DNA of 64,000 nucleotides, taken from Archaeoglobaceae archaeon. Lineage in GTDB: Archaea > Halobacteriota > Archaeoglobi > Archaeoglobales > Archaeoglobaceae. A program made the position numbers and the translations under genes. The first letter of the stretch is position 1, and each line of letters starts with the position of its first letter. Shown piece after piece: positions 40,725 to 50,525 of the stretch. The stretch covers positions 62,001 to 126,000 of the forward strand of contig JALVJV010000023.1 in NCBI GenBank assembly GCA_027028145.1, in the 5' to 3' direction. The notes beneath the pieces were generated by a model, which was given only the letters and a program-made list of their open reading frames with translations, did no database searches and was not told the DNA's origin.

Positions 40725-42788
40725 ATGGATGTTGATGAGCTTAAGGATCATCTATCAAGCTACGTAATCGATGTTCTCAAGCGGAACGGCATTATTAAGC
40801 TCTTTCCTCCTCAGATCGAAGCCGTAAAGAGAGGACTTTTTGATAGAAAGAATATGGTTGTAGCAATTCCGACGGCAAGCGGAAAGACGCTCATAGCTGA
40901 ACTTGCGATGGTAAAGGAGGTTATAGAGGGCGGTAAATGTCTTTACACGGTTCCTCTCAGAGCTTTAGCCAACGAGAAGTTCGAAGAATTTAGAAAGTGG
41001 GAGAGTATTGGTATAGAGGTCGGAATAACGACCGGCGATTACGAATCCAAAGACGAGTGGCTCTCGAACAAGGATATAATTGTTGCAACGGCTGAGAAAG
41101 CGGATTCCCTGCTTAGGAATAGAGCGAGCTGGATGAAAGGAATTACATGTTTAGTTGTGGACGAAATTCACCTTTTGGATTCAGCCGACAGAGGAGCTGT
41201 TCTGGAGATTCTAATTGCGAAGATGAGAAAGATTAATCCCGAACTTAAAATAATTGCTCTCTCAGCAACGATTCCAAATGCGGATGAAATAGCGGAGTGG
41301 CTCGATGCTGAGCTTGTAAGAAGCGACTGGAGACCCGTTCCGCTGTATGAAGGAGTCTTCGTGAACGGAAGGATAGAGCTTTACGGTGATGGATCGCTGG
41401 TGGATACGAAAATAGTAGGCAAAAGCATTGAAGATTTGGTGGAGGATTGTTTGAAAGAGGGAGGGCAGGTTCTCGTATTCGATTCAACGAGGAGAAATGC
41501 CGAGAATACTGCTTTAAAGCTTGCAAAGGTAACCGCAAGGTATTCTGATCCGAAAGAACTCAGGAGTGTTGCAAAGTTGGTTTTGGAGGAAAACGATTGT
41601 GAGATGAGCAGGAGGCTGTCGGAATGCGTTGCTAGGGGTTGTGCATTCCATCACGCCGGACTGCTGAGCTCTCAGAGAATGGCTATAGAGAGGGCTTTCA
41701 GGGAGGGGAAGATCAAAGTGGTATGCGCAACTCCGACGCTATCGGCTGGAGTGAATCTGCCGGCGAGAAGGGTCATCATAAAAAGCTACTACAGATTTGA
41801 CGGATTTTCGAAACCGATTAAAGTCATGGAATACAAGCAGATGGCTGGAAGGGCTGGAAGACCGGGAATGGATGAAAGGGGCGAGGCTATACTAATAGTT
41901 AGGAACGAAGCTGAGAAGAGTAGAGTTCTGAAGAGGTTCGTCTTCGGGGAGTTTGAGAAGATAAGATCGAAGCTCGGTGCTGAGAATCATCTCAGATTTC
42001 ACAGTCTATCGCTGATAGCGGAAGGATTTGCAAAAAGCCTTAAGGATCTCGAGGACTTCTTCTCCCAGACATTCTTTTTCCATCAGAATGAAATCTCGCT
42101 CGCTTACGAGCTCGAGAGGGTTGTTCTGCAGTTGGACAGCTGGGGAATGGTTGAATTCGACTACGATAGCGTTAAGCCGACCGAATTGGGAAAACTCGTA
42201 TCAAGACTTTACATCGATCCCCTAACCGGTTATCTTTTCGTGGAAGAAATTAAGAGATCCGAATTTCTTTCGGGATTCGATGCCCTTTATTTAATATGCA
42301 GAACGCCGGATATGGAGCACATATACGTCAGGAAATCGGATTTAAACTGGCTTACCGATGAAGCGCTGATGCATGGAATTCCACTCAACGACTGGAGTCT
42401 CAGAGAACTCAAAACCGCTCTGTGCTTGCAAGATTGGATAAACGAGGTCGACGAGGATGCAATATGCTCCAAGTTCGGCATAGCTCCCGGAGATCTCAGA
42501 AGACTGATTGAAACCGCAGAATGGCTGGCAAATGCCTTGGCAAGAATTGCGGAGTTTTTGAACGTTGAAGGACTTGACAGATTGGTTTTGAGGATAAAGC
42601 ACGGGGTTAAGGAAGAGTTGCTCGAACTCGTCGAGCTTAAGGGAATAGGAAGGGTCAGAGCCAGAAAGCTGTTCAGGGCAGGAATAAGGAATAAGGAAGA
42701 TATTTTGAGAAATAAAGAAAAGCTTCCGTCGTTGCTCGGCAAAAAGATCGCCCAAAACTTGCTTGAGCAGTTGATCAGCGAGCCCTAA
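40725..42788 (+). CDS. hel308: ATP-dependent DNA helicase Hel308
   Basis: 687 residues, superfamily 2 Ski2-like. Q motif FPPQIEAV, Walker [10 protein letters not shown] (near residue 47), Walker B DEIHLL, motif III SATIPN, motif IV-VI with [25 protein letters not shown] and [10 protein letters not shown]. The C-terminal part has the winged helix, ratchet and helix-hairpin-helix [20 protein letters not shown]. It unwinds lagging strands at stalled forks with 3' to 5' polarity. The 3' end overlaps the convergent methyltransferase gene by 14 bp. Confidence 0.96.
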   Translation: MDVDELKDHLSSYVIDVLKRNGIIKLFPPQIEAVKRGLFDRKNMVVAIPTASGKTLIAELAMVKEVIEGGKCLYTVPLRALANEKFEEFRKWESIGIEVGITTGDYESKDEWLSNKDIIVATAEKADSLLRNRASWMKGITCLVVDEIHLLDSADRGAVLEILIAKMRKINPELKIIALSATIPNADEIAEWLDAELVRSDWRPVPLYEGVFVNGRIELYGDGSLVDTKIVGKSIEDLVEDCLKEGGQVLVFDSTRRNAENTALKLAKVTARYSDPKELRSVAKLVLEENDCEMSRRLSECVARGCAFHHAGLLSSQRMAIERAFREGKIKVVCATPTLSAGVNLPARRVIIKSYYRFDGFSKPIKVMEYKQMAGRAGRPGMDERGEAILIVRNEAEKSRVLKRFVFGEFEKIRSKLGAENHLRFHSLSLIAEGFAKSLKDLEDFFSQTFFFHQNEISLAYELERVVLQLDSWGMVEFDYDSVKPTELGKLVSRLYIDPLTGYLFVEEIKRSEFLSGFDALYLICRTPDMEHIYVRKSDLNWLTDEALMHGIPLNDWSLRELKTALCLQDWINEVDEDAICSKFGIAPGDLRRLIETAEWLANALARIAEFLNVEGLDRLVLRIKHGVKEELLELVELKGIGRVRARKLFRAGIRNKEDILRNKEKLPSLLGKKIAQNLLEQLISEP

Positions 42789-43341
42789 TGCAGACAACAT
42801 CCTTCCCATACTTCAGATCTGCGAATTCCACCCTTTCTATTTTAAATCCAGCGCTCTCAAGCATTTTCACGATTTCATCCGAGCTGTATAGCTTAGCGTT
42901 TGCGTAAAAGGGACTGTCCTTCCTCTGACTGTATTCCTCGCCAAGTTTCGAATCCGCGGGAACGCCGCACACGACAATTGATTTTCCGACTCTTCGTGCT
43001 TCCTTCAAAGCTTTAAAAGGATCATCGAGAAAGCACAGCGTAAATGCGAAGAGAACGAGATCGAAGCTCTTATCTTTAAACGGCAGATTTTTAGCATCGG
43101 CTTTTATAACTTCTATTCCCCTCGATTTTGCGAGCTTCAGCATCGCATCCGCCAGATCCACTCCGTATCTTATTCCGAGTTCCCTTGCGAATCTGCCGGT
43201 TCCGACTCCGACTTCAAGCCCGAGCTCGAATTTTCCGGCGACTCTTCTTATCAGTTCTACCTCCTTTAGAAACCACTCCCTGTTGCGATCATACCATGAA
43301 TCGTATCTCTCAGCGAATCTGTCAAAAATTTCGACGATCAT
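42775..43341 (-). CDS. Class I SAM-dependent methyltransferase (type 11)
   Basis: 188 residues: motif [17 protein letters not shown], motif II/post-[50 protein letters not shown]. The small size and UbiE-like spacing indicate a small-molecule methylase; the substrate is unknown. It is close to the FAD-dependent protein upstream on the same strand. Confidence 0.88.
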   Translation of the reverse strand: MIVEIFDRFAERYDSWYDRNREWFLKEVELIRRVAGKFELGLEVGVGTGRFARELGIRYGVDLADAMLKLAKSRGIEVIKADAKNLPFKDKSFDLVLFAFTLCFLDDPFKALKEARRVGKSIVVCGVPADSKLGEEYSQRKDSPFYANAKLYSSDEIVKMLESAGFKIERVEFADLKYGKDVVCIRAR

Positions 43342-43354
43342 AAAAATTGTAAGA

Positions 43355-44761
43355 TTACCTATCCTTTTTCTCCTTTCTGAGTATGCTCTCAGCCGCTATC
43401 AAGCCCGTAACGGCGGCACCAACGATTCCCCTGCTTATTCCCGCTCCATCTCCAATTGCATAGACGTTCGGAATGTTCGTCTCCATTTCACTGTTAACCT
43501 TCAGCTTAAGCGAGTAGAACTTGATTTCAGGAGCATACAGAAGAGTCGAATCATCGGCTACGCCGGGGATAACCTTATCGAGCGCTTCGAGTGCATCCAA
43601 GATGTCGTCAACGACTCTTCCGGGGTAGGCTAAGCTTATGTCTCCCGGAATTGCGGTTTTCAGCGTTGGCTGGACGAGACGGTTGTTCTTTATTCTCCTT
43701 TCCGTGCTCCTCCTCCCCAACCTAAGATCCTTAAGCCTCTGCACTATAGGATTACCTCCGCCGAGCTTCGTAGTTATCCTTGCAAGATCCCTACCCCACT
43801 CGTTTGGATATTCGAAGGGCTCCGTAAATTCGTAATGTCCAAGCAGAGCGAAGTTAGTGTTGTTCGTCTTCTCCTTAGCCTTGCTGTGTCCGTTGACCAA
43901 GCAGAAGTCCCCGTAATCTTCCCTTATGACCCAACCTCTCGGACATGTGCAGAACGTTCTGACGTAATCGTCGTGCCTCTTCGTAAGTATCCTCAGCTTC
44001 GGATCGTATATGACTGAAGTTATCTCGTCCATTATCGAAGCCGGAACCTCAACCCTAACTCCGACATCTATCGCCTTCGCATTCTCACTCACGGCGATAT
44101 TGTATTTCTTAACCCACTTTTCGAGCCACTCTGATCCACCTCTTCCGACTCCGATGATTAAGTAATCGTATTCGTATTGCTTCCCGTCGTGCAGTGTGAT
44201 CTTCTTCTCCTTCGGATTTATATCCACGACCGTCTTCCTCGTGTATATCTTGACGCCGTTATCCTTCAGATACTTCTCTATGCTCTTTATGACCTTCGGC
44301 AATTCATCGCTCCCTACATGTCTCTGCTTAAGCGGAACGAACTCAATTCCGGCGGCGTTAGCCCTTCTCAAAAAATCTTCGATCTTCTCCTTATCAGTCC
44401 CGTAAACTTCATCCGGCGCTCCGTGTTGCAAAAATATCTTATCGACTTCCTCCATCTTCTTCAGCAGATACTCAGCATCGATCAGATCGATCAGATCTCC
44501 GCCGACGGTGTAGCTTGAAGGATACTCCGGAATGGCGTAGTTCAGCTTTCCGTCGGAAAGACCACCAGCCCCTCCGACGCCGAAGGTTATGTTGCAGGGT
44601 TTGCACTTCGTGCAGAAACTTTCGGAAAGATCGCTGGGACACTTTCTTTTGTCGATATCTCTACCGAGCTCGAAGATCGCAACCTTCAACTTTCCTGCAA
44701 GCTTGTATGCGGCGAACAAACCTCCAGGGCCGGCTCCAACGATTATGACATCGTATTTCAT
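43355..44761 (-). CDS. FAD-dependent dehydrogenase (COG2509)
   Basis: 468 residues. FAD-binding start YDVIIVGAGPGGLFAAYKLAG, a cysteine-rich CPSDLSESFCTKCKPCNITFGVGGAGGLSDGKLNY, the GVGRGGSEWLEKW loop, and a second GXG-type end PNVYAIGDGAGISRGIVGAAVTGLIAAESI. This is the uncharacterised dehydrogenase family sometimes annotated with geranylgeranyl-reductase-like folds. The substrate is not known. The CxxC pair at about residues 52-57 may be redox active. Confidence 0.85.
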   Translation of the reverse strand: MKYDVIIVGAGPGGLFAAYKLAGKLKVAIFELGRDIDKRKCPSDLSESFCTKCKPCNITFGVGGAGGLSDGKLNYAIPEYPSSYTVGGDLIDLIDAEYLLKKMEEVDKIFLQHGAPDEVYGTDKEKIEDFLRRANAAGIEFVPLKQRHVGSDELPKVIKSIEKYLKDNGVKIYTRKTVVDINPKEKKITLHDGKQYEYDYLIIGVGRGGSEWLEKWVKKYNIAVSENAKAIDVGVRVEVPASIMDEITSVIYDPKLRILTKRHDDYVRTFCTCPRGWVIREDYGDFCLVNGHSKAKEKTNNTNFALLGHYEFTEPFEYPNEWGRDLARITTKLGGGNPIVQRLKDLRLGRRSTERRIKNNRLVQPTLKTAIPGDISLAYPGRVVDDILDALEALDKVIPGVADDSTLLYAPEIKFYSLKLKVNSEMETNIPNVYAIGDGAGISRGIVGAAVTGLIAAESILRKEKKDR

Positions 44762-44804
44762 ACATTTTTAGGCTCTTCTGGCAAAGTATATTTAAGATTT
44801 TTTA

Positions 44805-45554
44805 TCAGACGTTCACCACTTTCAAGCATCTCCCTACTTCGGCTGAGTTGATCACAGCCCTATAAACGAACTCTCTCGCCTTCTTGCAAGCATCTTGTAG
44901 GCCCAACCCTTTAGCAAGGTAACATGCAAGGGCGGAACTGTAAACACAGCCCGTTCCGTGGATCTCAGCATCGACGATCTTGCCTTCGATTACGAACGTT
45001 TTTCCAGTATCGGCATCGAATACGACATCCCTTCCACCTAAGCTCCCACCTGTAACCACTACCGAGCATCCGAATCTATCCGCAATTTCCTTCGCCGCCT
45101 TCTCCGCGGATTCCGAATCCTCAATCTCGATTCCAGAAAGCTTAGAAGCCTCATCCGCGTTGGGAGTTACGACATCGCAAGCTTCCGCGAGGATAGAATA
45201 AACGTCCCTGCCGGAAAATTTAAAGCCGGTAGTTGCCTTGATTACGGGATCAACGACCTTGGGAATCTCGAGACCCTTTATCAGCTTCGCAATAACCTTC
45301 GCCTGATCTTTGGAGCAAACCAATCCCACCTTTATACCGGCCAAGTTTAGATCGTCCAACACCGCCGAAATCTGTCTTTCGAGGCATTTCGGTTCGATCT
45401 CGTAGATCCCGTAAACGCCACACGTGTTCTGATACGTTATAACCGTAACGGCTGAAGACGGAAAAAAGCCGAGAGCCTTTATGGTCTTAACGTCTGCGAG
45501 GATTCCAGCCCCACCGCTCGGATCCAATCCGGCTATGCTCAATACGCTCCTCAT
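44805..45554 (-). CDS. thiD: Hydroxymethylpyrimidine/phosphomethylpyrimidine kinase
   Basis: 249 residues: SVLSIAGLDPSGGAGILADVKTIKALG at the start, AVTVITYQNTCGVYG, VVTPNADEASKLSG and the C-terminal HGTGCVYSSALACYLAKG. It phosphorylates HMP twice for thiamine synthesis. Archaeal ThiD is often fused to ThiN; here it stands alone at normal single-domain length. A GGAGGT site just before the ATG at 45554 supports the start although this lies inside the 3' end of the PAP2 gene (68-bp overlap). Confidence 0.93.
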   Translation of the reverse strand: MRSVLSIAGLDPSGGAGILADVKTIKALGFFPSSAVTVITYQNTCGVYGIYEIEPKCLERQISAVLDDLNLAGIKVGLVCSKDQAKVIAKLIKGLEIPKVVDPVIKATTGFKFSGRDVYSILAEACDVVTPNADEASKLSGIEIEDSESAEKAAKEIADRFGCSVVVTGGSLGGRDVVFDADTGKTFVIEGKIVDAEIHGTGCVYSSALACYLAKGLGLQDACKKAREFVYRAVINSAEVGRCLKVVNV

Positions 45555-46287
45555 TTCGAAACCTCCAGCCGATGCAATTCGGTATTATGCATCCAAAAAA
45601 TCCCGAGATCGGATACACTATCGGTCGGTTGATGATAGAACCGAAAAGCAGTATCGACAAGCCGATTAGGAACATAACGAATCTGAGCTTTAAGCTGTCG
45701 GGAAGTTCGTAGTTTAGGTAGTCCGTAGATAAGGTGTGTGCGACACCGAATCCGAGCAGATACCCGCCGATCTTGAATGCGTAGTGTCCGATCAAGGGAT
45801 ATAAGGAAAAGATGAGAAGGGACGAAATCACGATTCCCAAAAGCTTTGAACTTCTGTTTAAACTGAATTCTATCGAAGATGCGACGTATCCTATCGAAAT
45901 TCCTATGATCAAACCTCCGATCACATCTCTAACGTAATGAACGCCGAGAAATATCCTCGACAGACCTACGAGACCTACCACAACAAAAGCAACGGCGAAA
46001 AACCACACCTTCCTTATTTTAAACGCCAAGTAACTCCAGAAAGTCGCTGAAACTGTCGTATGTCCGCTCGGGAATCCGTAACCGCTTACGGATGTCTTCC
46101 ACAGATACTTAGGAGGTCTCGGAAGCTTGAAAAAGTTCTTTAGGGTTATAACGGTTAAACTGCTCAAGATGAGCGCACAGAAGAGTTGCCATCCCGTTCT
46201 TCTGTCCACCACGAAGTATACGAAAGGAACGAAAACTAAATACGCTTTTTCGTCTCCGAGTTCCGTAATCAACAACCAAAAGTTCAT
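45487..46287 (-). CDS. PAP2-family membrane phosphatase
   Basis: 266 residues with about eight hydrophobic segments and the three PAP2 motifs: KNFFKLPRPP, PSGHTTVSATFWSY and SRIFLGVHYVRDVIGG. It dephosphorylates lipid phosphates or polyprenyl pyrophosphates at the membrane. The last about 23 residues (ERIEHSRIGSERWGWNPRRR) lie in the thiD overlap and are polar, so the original end may have been lost to a late frameshift. The start overlaps the hisS stop by four bases. Confidence 0.87.
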   Translation of the reverse strand: MNFWLLITELGDEKAYLVFVPFVYFVVDRRTGWQLFCALILSSLTVITLKNFFKLPRPPKYLWKTSVSGYGFPSGHTTVSATFWSYLAFKIRKVWFFAVAFVVVGLVGLSRIFLGVHYVRDVIGGLIIGISIGYVASSIEFSLNRSSKLLGIVISSLLIFSLYPLIGHYAFKIGGYLLGFGVAHTLSTDYLNYELPDSLKLRFVMFLIGLSILLFGSIINRPIVYPISGFFGCIIPNCIGWRFRNEERIEHSRIGSERWGWNPRRR

Positions 46288-47513
46288 ATCAAATCTAGGA
46301 GTTCATTCAAGCTTACGGCTTTCTGCTCACCGCTCCTCAAATCTTTAACAGCGACCTTCCCTTCCTTAAGCTCTCGCTCACCGACGATTACGGCTAAATC
46401 CGCGTTTATGTCGTTTGCATAGCTGAGCTGTTTTTTGATGTTCCTTTCCATGACATCCGTAACGACAACCGCTTTATCCCTCAGCATATTCGCAATTTTA
46501 AAGGCTTCTCCTTCCAAACCCCTGAAGCTTACAACGACAACCTTCTTCTTTCGCTCCAACTCAACTTCGCAGATCTCGGCAATCCTATCGAATCCCAAAG
46601 CGAAGCCTGTGGCTGGAGTATCTTCCCCTCCGAAAAGATGCGCCAAACGGTAGCTACCTCCCCCGCATATCTGATTCTGAGCTCCCAAGCCTTCTTTAGC
46701 GTAGGCTTCGAAGACTACGCCGGTGTAGTAATCCAGCCCCCTCGCAATTCCGAAATCGAGCTTGTATTTAACGTCGAGAGCATCCAATACGTCGCACAAC
46801 TTTTCTATGTGACCGAAATCGAAATCGGGGATGATCTCCTTAGCTGAGCCAATGATGTCTCTATCTCCAACGAGTTCGACCAAAGAAAATATCGAATCTC
46901 GCAGATCCGAGCTAACCCCTACTTCGTCCAGATACTTCTCAAGACCTTCGACGTCCTTCTTATCTATAAGCCTCATGATCTTCGAAGCAACGTTCTCATC
47001 CAAATCTCTGAGCAGATGCCTCAGCAGTCCTACATGACCTACGTGCAGATCGAACTTAATCTTAAGCTCGTCCATTATTCTGTATGCGAGGGATACAACC
47101 TCGGCATCGGCTAAAGGCGATGAGGAGCCTATAAGCTCAACTCCGAATTGCCAGAATTCTCTGTATCTTCCTTTCTGAGGCCTTTCATAGCGGAAGCAGT
47201 TTGCGAAGTAGTAGAACCGCAACGGTTTCGGCATTCCGACGCATTCGTTTACGAACATCCTGATTACCGGAGCCGTGAGTTCTGGTCTCAACGCGAGATC
47301 CCTTCCACCCTTATCCTTGAACGCGTATATCTCCTCTATTATCCCCTCGCCGGATTTTATCGTGAAAAGCTCCAAATGCTCGAACGTAGGAGTTAAAACT
47401 TCTCTGTAGCCGTAGCTTTCCGCAATTCTTCTCATGATTTTCTCGATGGCTCTTCTTTTTTCCATCTCATCCGGCAGAAAGTCCCTCGTTCCTCTCGGTC
47501 TTTCGATTTTCAC
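46284..47513 (-). CDS. hisS: Histidyl-tRNA synthetase
   Basis: 409 residues, class II synthetase: motif 1 EVLTPTFEHLELF, motif 2 LRFYYFANCFRYERPQKGRYREFWQFGVELIG, the His-specific ARGLDYYTGVVFEAYAKEGL, motif 3 GFALGFDRI, and the C-terminal anticodon-binding domain. It is a standard housekeeping gene. Overlap with the PAP2 gene suggests cotranscription. Confidence 0.95.
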   Translation of the reverse strand: MKIERPRGTRDFLPDEMEKRRAIEKIMRRIAESYGYREVLTPTFEHLELFTIKSGEGIIEEIYAFKDKGGRDLALRPELTAPVIRMFVNECVGMPKPLRFYYFANCFRYERPQKGRYREFWQFGVELIGSSSPLADAEVVSLAYRIMDELKIKFDLHVGHVGLLRHLLRDLDENVASKIMRLIDKKDVEGLEKYLDEVGVSSDLRDSIFSLVELVGDRDIIGSAKEIIPDFDFGHIEKLCDVLDALDVKYKLDFGIARGLDYYTGVVFEAYAKEGLGAQNQICGGGSYRLAHLFGGEDTPATGFALGFDRIAEICEVELERKKKVVVVSFRGLEGEAFKIANMLRDKAVVVTDVMERNIKKQLSYANDINADLAVIVGERELKEGKVAVKDLRSGEQKAVSLNELLDLI

Positions 47514-47589
47514 GCCTCAAGCTTAGCAGTATCTGTTTAAAAATTTGCTCAAAGGTTAAATTATTTATAAGGTTTGCATAGCTAAGGGT

Positions 47590-47913
47590 ATGGACAAAAT
47601 AAACTTCGATGCAGAATACGTCAGACCCATAATAAGGGGAGAAAAGGTCACTACGATTAGAAAGGGAATCAAGAGCTACCCCGTTGGCAGAATAGTGGAT
47701 CTCACCGTAAACTACACGCCGTTTGCAAGGGCGAGAGTTGAGAAGGTGGTCGTAAAGAGAGTTAGCGAGCTCACCGATGAGGATGCTAAGAGAGACGGTT
47801 TCAGCAGTAAGGACGAGCTTATCCAAGCTCTTAGGAGAATATATGGAGATATAAAGGATAGCGACTTCGTTACGATCGTCCATTTTGTGGTGGTTGAGAG
47901 TTACGTTAGATGA
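47590..47913 (+). CDS. ASCH-domain (PUA-like) RNA-binding protein
   Basis: 107 residues: INFDAEYVRPIIRGEKVTTIRKGIKSYPVGRIVDL with the GxKxxTxR signature, and LTDEDAKRDGFSSKDELIQALRRIYG, the typical end of archaeal ASCH proteins. The fold binds RNA; the role (possibly a coactivator or RNA modification factor) is unproven. Its own promoter is in the 76-bp gap after hisS, with AAATTATTTATAAGG (47559-47573). Confidence 0.87.
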   Translation: MDKINFDAEYVRPIIRGEKVTTIRKGIKSYPVGRIVDLTVNYTPFARARVEKVVVKRVSELTDEDAKRDGFSSKDELIQALRRIYGDIKDSDFVTIVHFVVVESYVR

Positions 47914-47998
47914 TCTCCCAAATCGATCGGCTTGCAATTGATCATACGTGGTCAGACTAAACCGTTAAATAATAAAGCTTGCTGGCAGTAATACACGT

Positions 47999-48997
47999 AT
48001 GGAGAAGTTCAGCTACGCGAAGGCTGGAGTTGATATATTTCAAGAAGAGAAAGCCGTCAAAGCCCTCACGAGTCAGATAAAGCATGTTAGGAGCGGTTCC
48101 GGTAAGCCGATTTTGATGGGGCATTACGCGAGCGTCTTGGATTTCGGCGAGTTCGGAGTTGCGATAACCACCGATGGCGTCGGAACGAAGATAATGGTTG
48201 CTGAGAAGCTCGGTAAGTTCGACACCATCGGAATAGACTGCGTAGCAATGAACGTCAACGATCTCGTAGCCATAGGAGCCGAGCCGATAGCGATGGTTGA
48301 CTACATCGCAACGTTCAAGCCGAATGAGGAGATCATGGCCGAAATTGCCAAGGGATTGGAGAAGGGATGCGAGATCGCAAACATAACTCTCGTCGGAGGC
48401 GAAACGGCAACTCTGCCGGATCTAATCAAAGGATGGGATCTGGTGGGAACGGCGATAGGAATAGTAGATAAGGATAAGATAATAACCGGCGAAAACATTC
48501 AGCCGGGGGATGTTATCTTCGGAATTCCGAGCTCCGGCATACACAGCAACGGCTTAACTCTTGCGAGGAAGGTTATCGAGAAAGCCGGTTACAGTTACAG
48601 CGACGAATTTGAAAACGGTAAGACGATCGGTGAAGAGTTGCTAACGCCTACGAGGATATACGTTAAGGAGATCTTGCACGTAATTAAGAACTACGAGGTT
48701 CACGGTCTCGCCCACATCACTGGCGGAGGTCTGCTCAACCTCAAGAGGCTTAAAAAGGTTAAGTTCGTGATAGACGATCCCCTACCACCGCAGAGGATCT
48801 TCAGGTTCATTCAGGAATTGGGAAACATAGATGATGATGAGATGTTCAGAACCTTCAACATGGGCATGGGTTTCGCAATAGTTATGCCCAAGGAGGAAGC
48901 CAAAAAACTCGAAAGAGCGGGTGTAATTGATGGAAAGATCGTCGGATATGTAGAGGAGGGAGAAGGGGTTTTCGTTAAAGATTTGAGGATAGATTAG
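47999..48997 (+). CDS. purM: Phosphoribosylformylglycinamidine cyclo-ligase
   Basis: 332 residues: [20 protein letters not shown] start, [40 protein letters not shown] (the PurM ATP-binding region), [13 protein letters not shown] and [13 protein letters not shown]. It closes the imidazole ring in purine synthesis. TATA-like CGTTAAATAATAAAG (47961-47975) lies about 25-30 bp upstream. Confidence 0.95.
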   Translation: MEKFSYAKAGVDIFQEEKAVKALTSQIKHVRSGSGKPILMGHYASVLDFGEFGVAITTDGVGTKIMVAEKLGKFDTIGIDCVAMNVNDLVAIGAEPIAMVDYIATFKPNEEIMAEIAKGLEKGCEIANITLVGGETATLPDLIKGWDLVGTAIGIVDKDKIITGENIQPGDVIFGIPSSGIHSNGLTLARKVIEKAGYSYSDEFENGKTIGEELLTPTRIYVKEILHVIKNYEVHGLAHITGGGLLNLKRLKKVKFVIDDPLPPQRIFRFIQELGNIDDDEMFRTFNMGMGFAIVMPKEEAKKLERAGVIDGKIVGYVEEGEGVFVKDLRID

Positions 48998-49302
48998 TCC
49001 TTTTCGACCTCCTTTTTCAACAACTTCTGCCTCTCCTTTGCCGTGTAGCCCGTAAGTTCCTCTAAAAACTTGTTGTAAGTCTTAATCGTCTGAACTGCTA
49101 CATCTTCAGATACATTCGGATTGGTTTTCGACTCAGCGTAGAGCTTTTTATCCTTAAGCCAGAGTCTTAGCTCTTCTATAGCCCCGAACCTGACGATGTA
49201 AACGTCACCGTCCTTCTCGAACTCGCCGAAGTGCTTGACGATCATCTCTTCCAATCTCTCCTGCGTGGGCTTAAAACCTCTCTTAAATCTGTATTCTCTC
49301 AT
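48994..49302 (-). CDS. Small conserved archaeal protein (DUF5611-like)
   Basis: 102 residues from the ATG at 49302 ([20 protein letters not shown]); an upstream extension would cross the promoter of the divergent gene. It reads [40 protein letters not shown] and [29 protein letters not shown]. This is a conserved euryarchaeal family of unknown function. The end overlaps purM by four bases, convergently. Confidence 0.8.
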   Translation of the reverse strand: MREYRFKRGFKPTQERLEEMIVKHFGEFEKDGDVYIVRFGAIEELRLWLKDKKLYAESKTNPNVSEDVAVQTIKTYNKFLEELTGYTAKERQKLLKKEVEKD

Positions 49303-49350
49303 GCTATAAGCTATGGAAAAGGATAAATAAGCTTTTATCAATCCATAATC

Positions 49351-50082
49351 ATGGAAGATTTTGAAACAAGAATATTGGTCGATAAAGTGGATGTAAGAAA
49401 TCCTATCGTCCTTACAAGCTTCCCCGGGATCGGACTCGTTGGAACGATCGCATCCTCGCACTTCATAATGGAGTTGAACTTAGAACAGATCGGTGTGATC
49501 GAGTCGAAGAGCATTCCTCCGGTGGCTTCGCTCATGGACGGAATAATTCTACCGCCGATAAGGATATACCAATCAGTAGATTTAGGATTCGTTTTAATCC
49601 ATTCGGACGTTCCGATAGTTCCTTACGCAACTTACGAGATGAGTCAGAAGATAGTGGAATGGGCGATCGAGATAAACGCGAGAAGGATCTTCTCTTTAGC
49701 TGGAGTTGCAACGTTTGAGGACAAGAAGAGGGTGTTCGGAGCGGCGACTTCCAAGGAGTTGTTAGACGAAATCAAGGATTACGTTGAAATCTTTAAGAGT
49801 GGGACGATTTCCGGCATTGCCGGTTCGATTTTAAACGAGTGCGTTGCGAGGAAGTTCCCCGGCTTGGCTTTGCTCGGAGAAACTTTAGGATTCAATCCCG
49901 ATCCGAGAGCGGCGGCAGAAGTTATAAACGTTTTGAACAAAATGTTTAATTGGAACGTCAGCGTAGAGAAGTTGATCAAGGAGGCCGAGATGATAGAGGC
50001 TCAGATGCAGAAGCTTGCGGAACAAGCCAGAATGCACGAGGAGAAGGCTATGAAGAGGGAAGAACTGCCCATGTATGGGTGA
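49351..50082 (+). CDS. Proteasome assembly chaperone family protein (PAC2)
   Basis: 243 residues: PIVLTSFPGIGLVGTIASSHFI (PAC2 glycine loop), VPYATYEMSQKIVEWAIEINARRIFSLAGVA, and GTISGIAGSILNECVARKFPGLALLGETLGFNPDPRAAAEVINVL. Archaeal PAC2 proteins (PbaA/PbaB type) are proteasome chaperone relatives that also bind ATPases. The coiled C-terminal tail EAEMIEAQMQKLAEQARMHEEK is as expected. It is followed directly by DUF473. Confidence 0.9.
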   Translation: MEDFETRILVDKVDVRNPIVLTSFPGIGLVGTIASSHFIMELNLEQIGVIESKSIPPVASLMDGIILPPIRIYQSVDLGFVLIHSDVPIVPYATYEMSQKIVEWAIEINARRIFSLAGVATFEDKKRVFGAATSKELLDEIKDYVEIFKSGTISGIAGSILNECVARKFPGLALLGETLGFNPDPRAAAEVINVLNKMFNWNVSVEKLIKEAEMIEAQMQKLAEQARMHEEKAMKREELPMYG

Positions 50083-50087
50083 TGATC

Positions 50088-50477
50088 ATGAGATGTTTGG
50101 TCATCACCGGGGTTTCCAAAAGGGCTCTTGATGAGTTGACGAGAAGGATAATAAAAACGATTGAATTGAGAAGTGCTCACAACGTTGCGACAGCTTTGAA
50201 AGCTGATATAGGAGATAAGGTTTTGCTTACGACTTCGAAGTTGCACGATGTGGATAAGGGAACTGTCGGTGTAATAGCCGAAGTCGTCGGTAAAGAGGTA
50301 ATATCGCATTCTCTGATCTTCGCATCCGAAAGCATGATTCAGGAGAACGAAATGACGGTGGTAAGGCTGAAATTGGATGTAAAAGGTGTAGGTAGGATAG
50401 TGAAGTTGTATAACGCCGGAATTCTCGACACGACCGAAGCGGATGTGGTTGAAGTTAGCTACTTCGATGCCCGATAG
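50088..50477 (+). CDS. DUF473 family protein
   Basis: 129 residues from the ATG at 50088, four bases after a GGGTGAT site; an ATG at 50082 overlaps the upstream stop and is an alternative. It reads MRCLVITGVSKRALDELTRRIIKTIELRSAHNVATALKADIGDKVLLTTS, matching DUF473, a family found mainly in methanogens and Archaeoglobales. No activity is known. Co-transcribed with the PAC2 gene. Confidence 0.85.
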   Translation: MRCLVITGVSKRALDELTRRIIKTIELRSAHNVATALKADIGDKVLLTTSKLHDVDKGTVGVIAEVVGKEVISHSLIFASESMIQENEMTVVRLKLDVKGVGRIVKLYNAGILDTTEADVVEVSYFDAR

Positions 50478-50525
50478 TTTTTTATTATTTAAATAAATAA
50501 ATATATTTAAATTTTTGAAAAAAGT

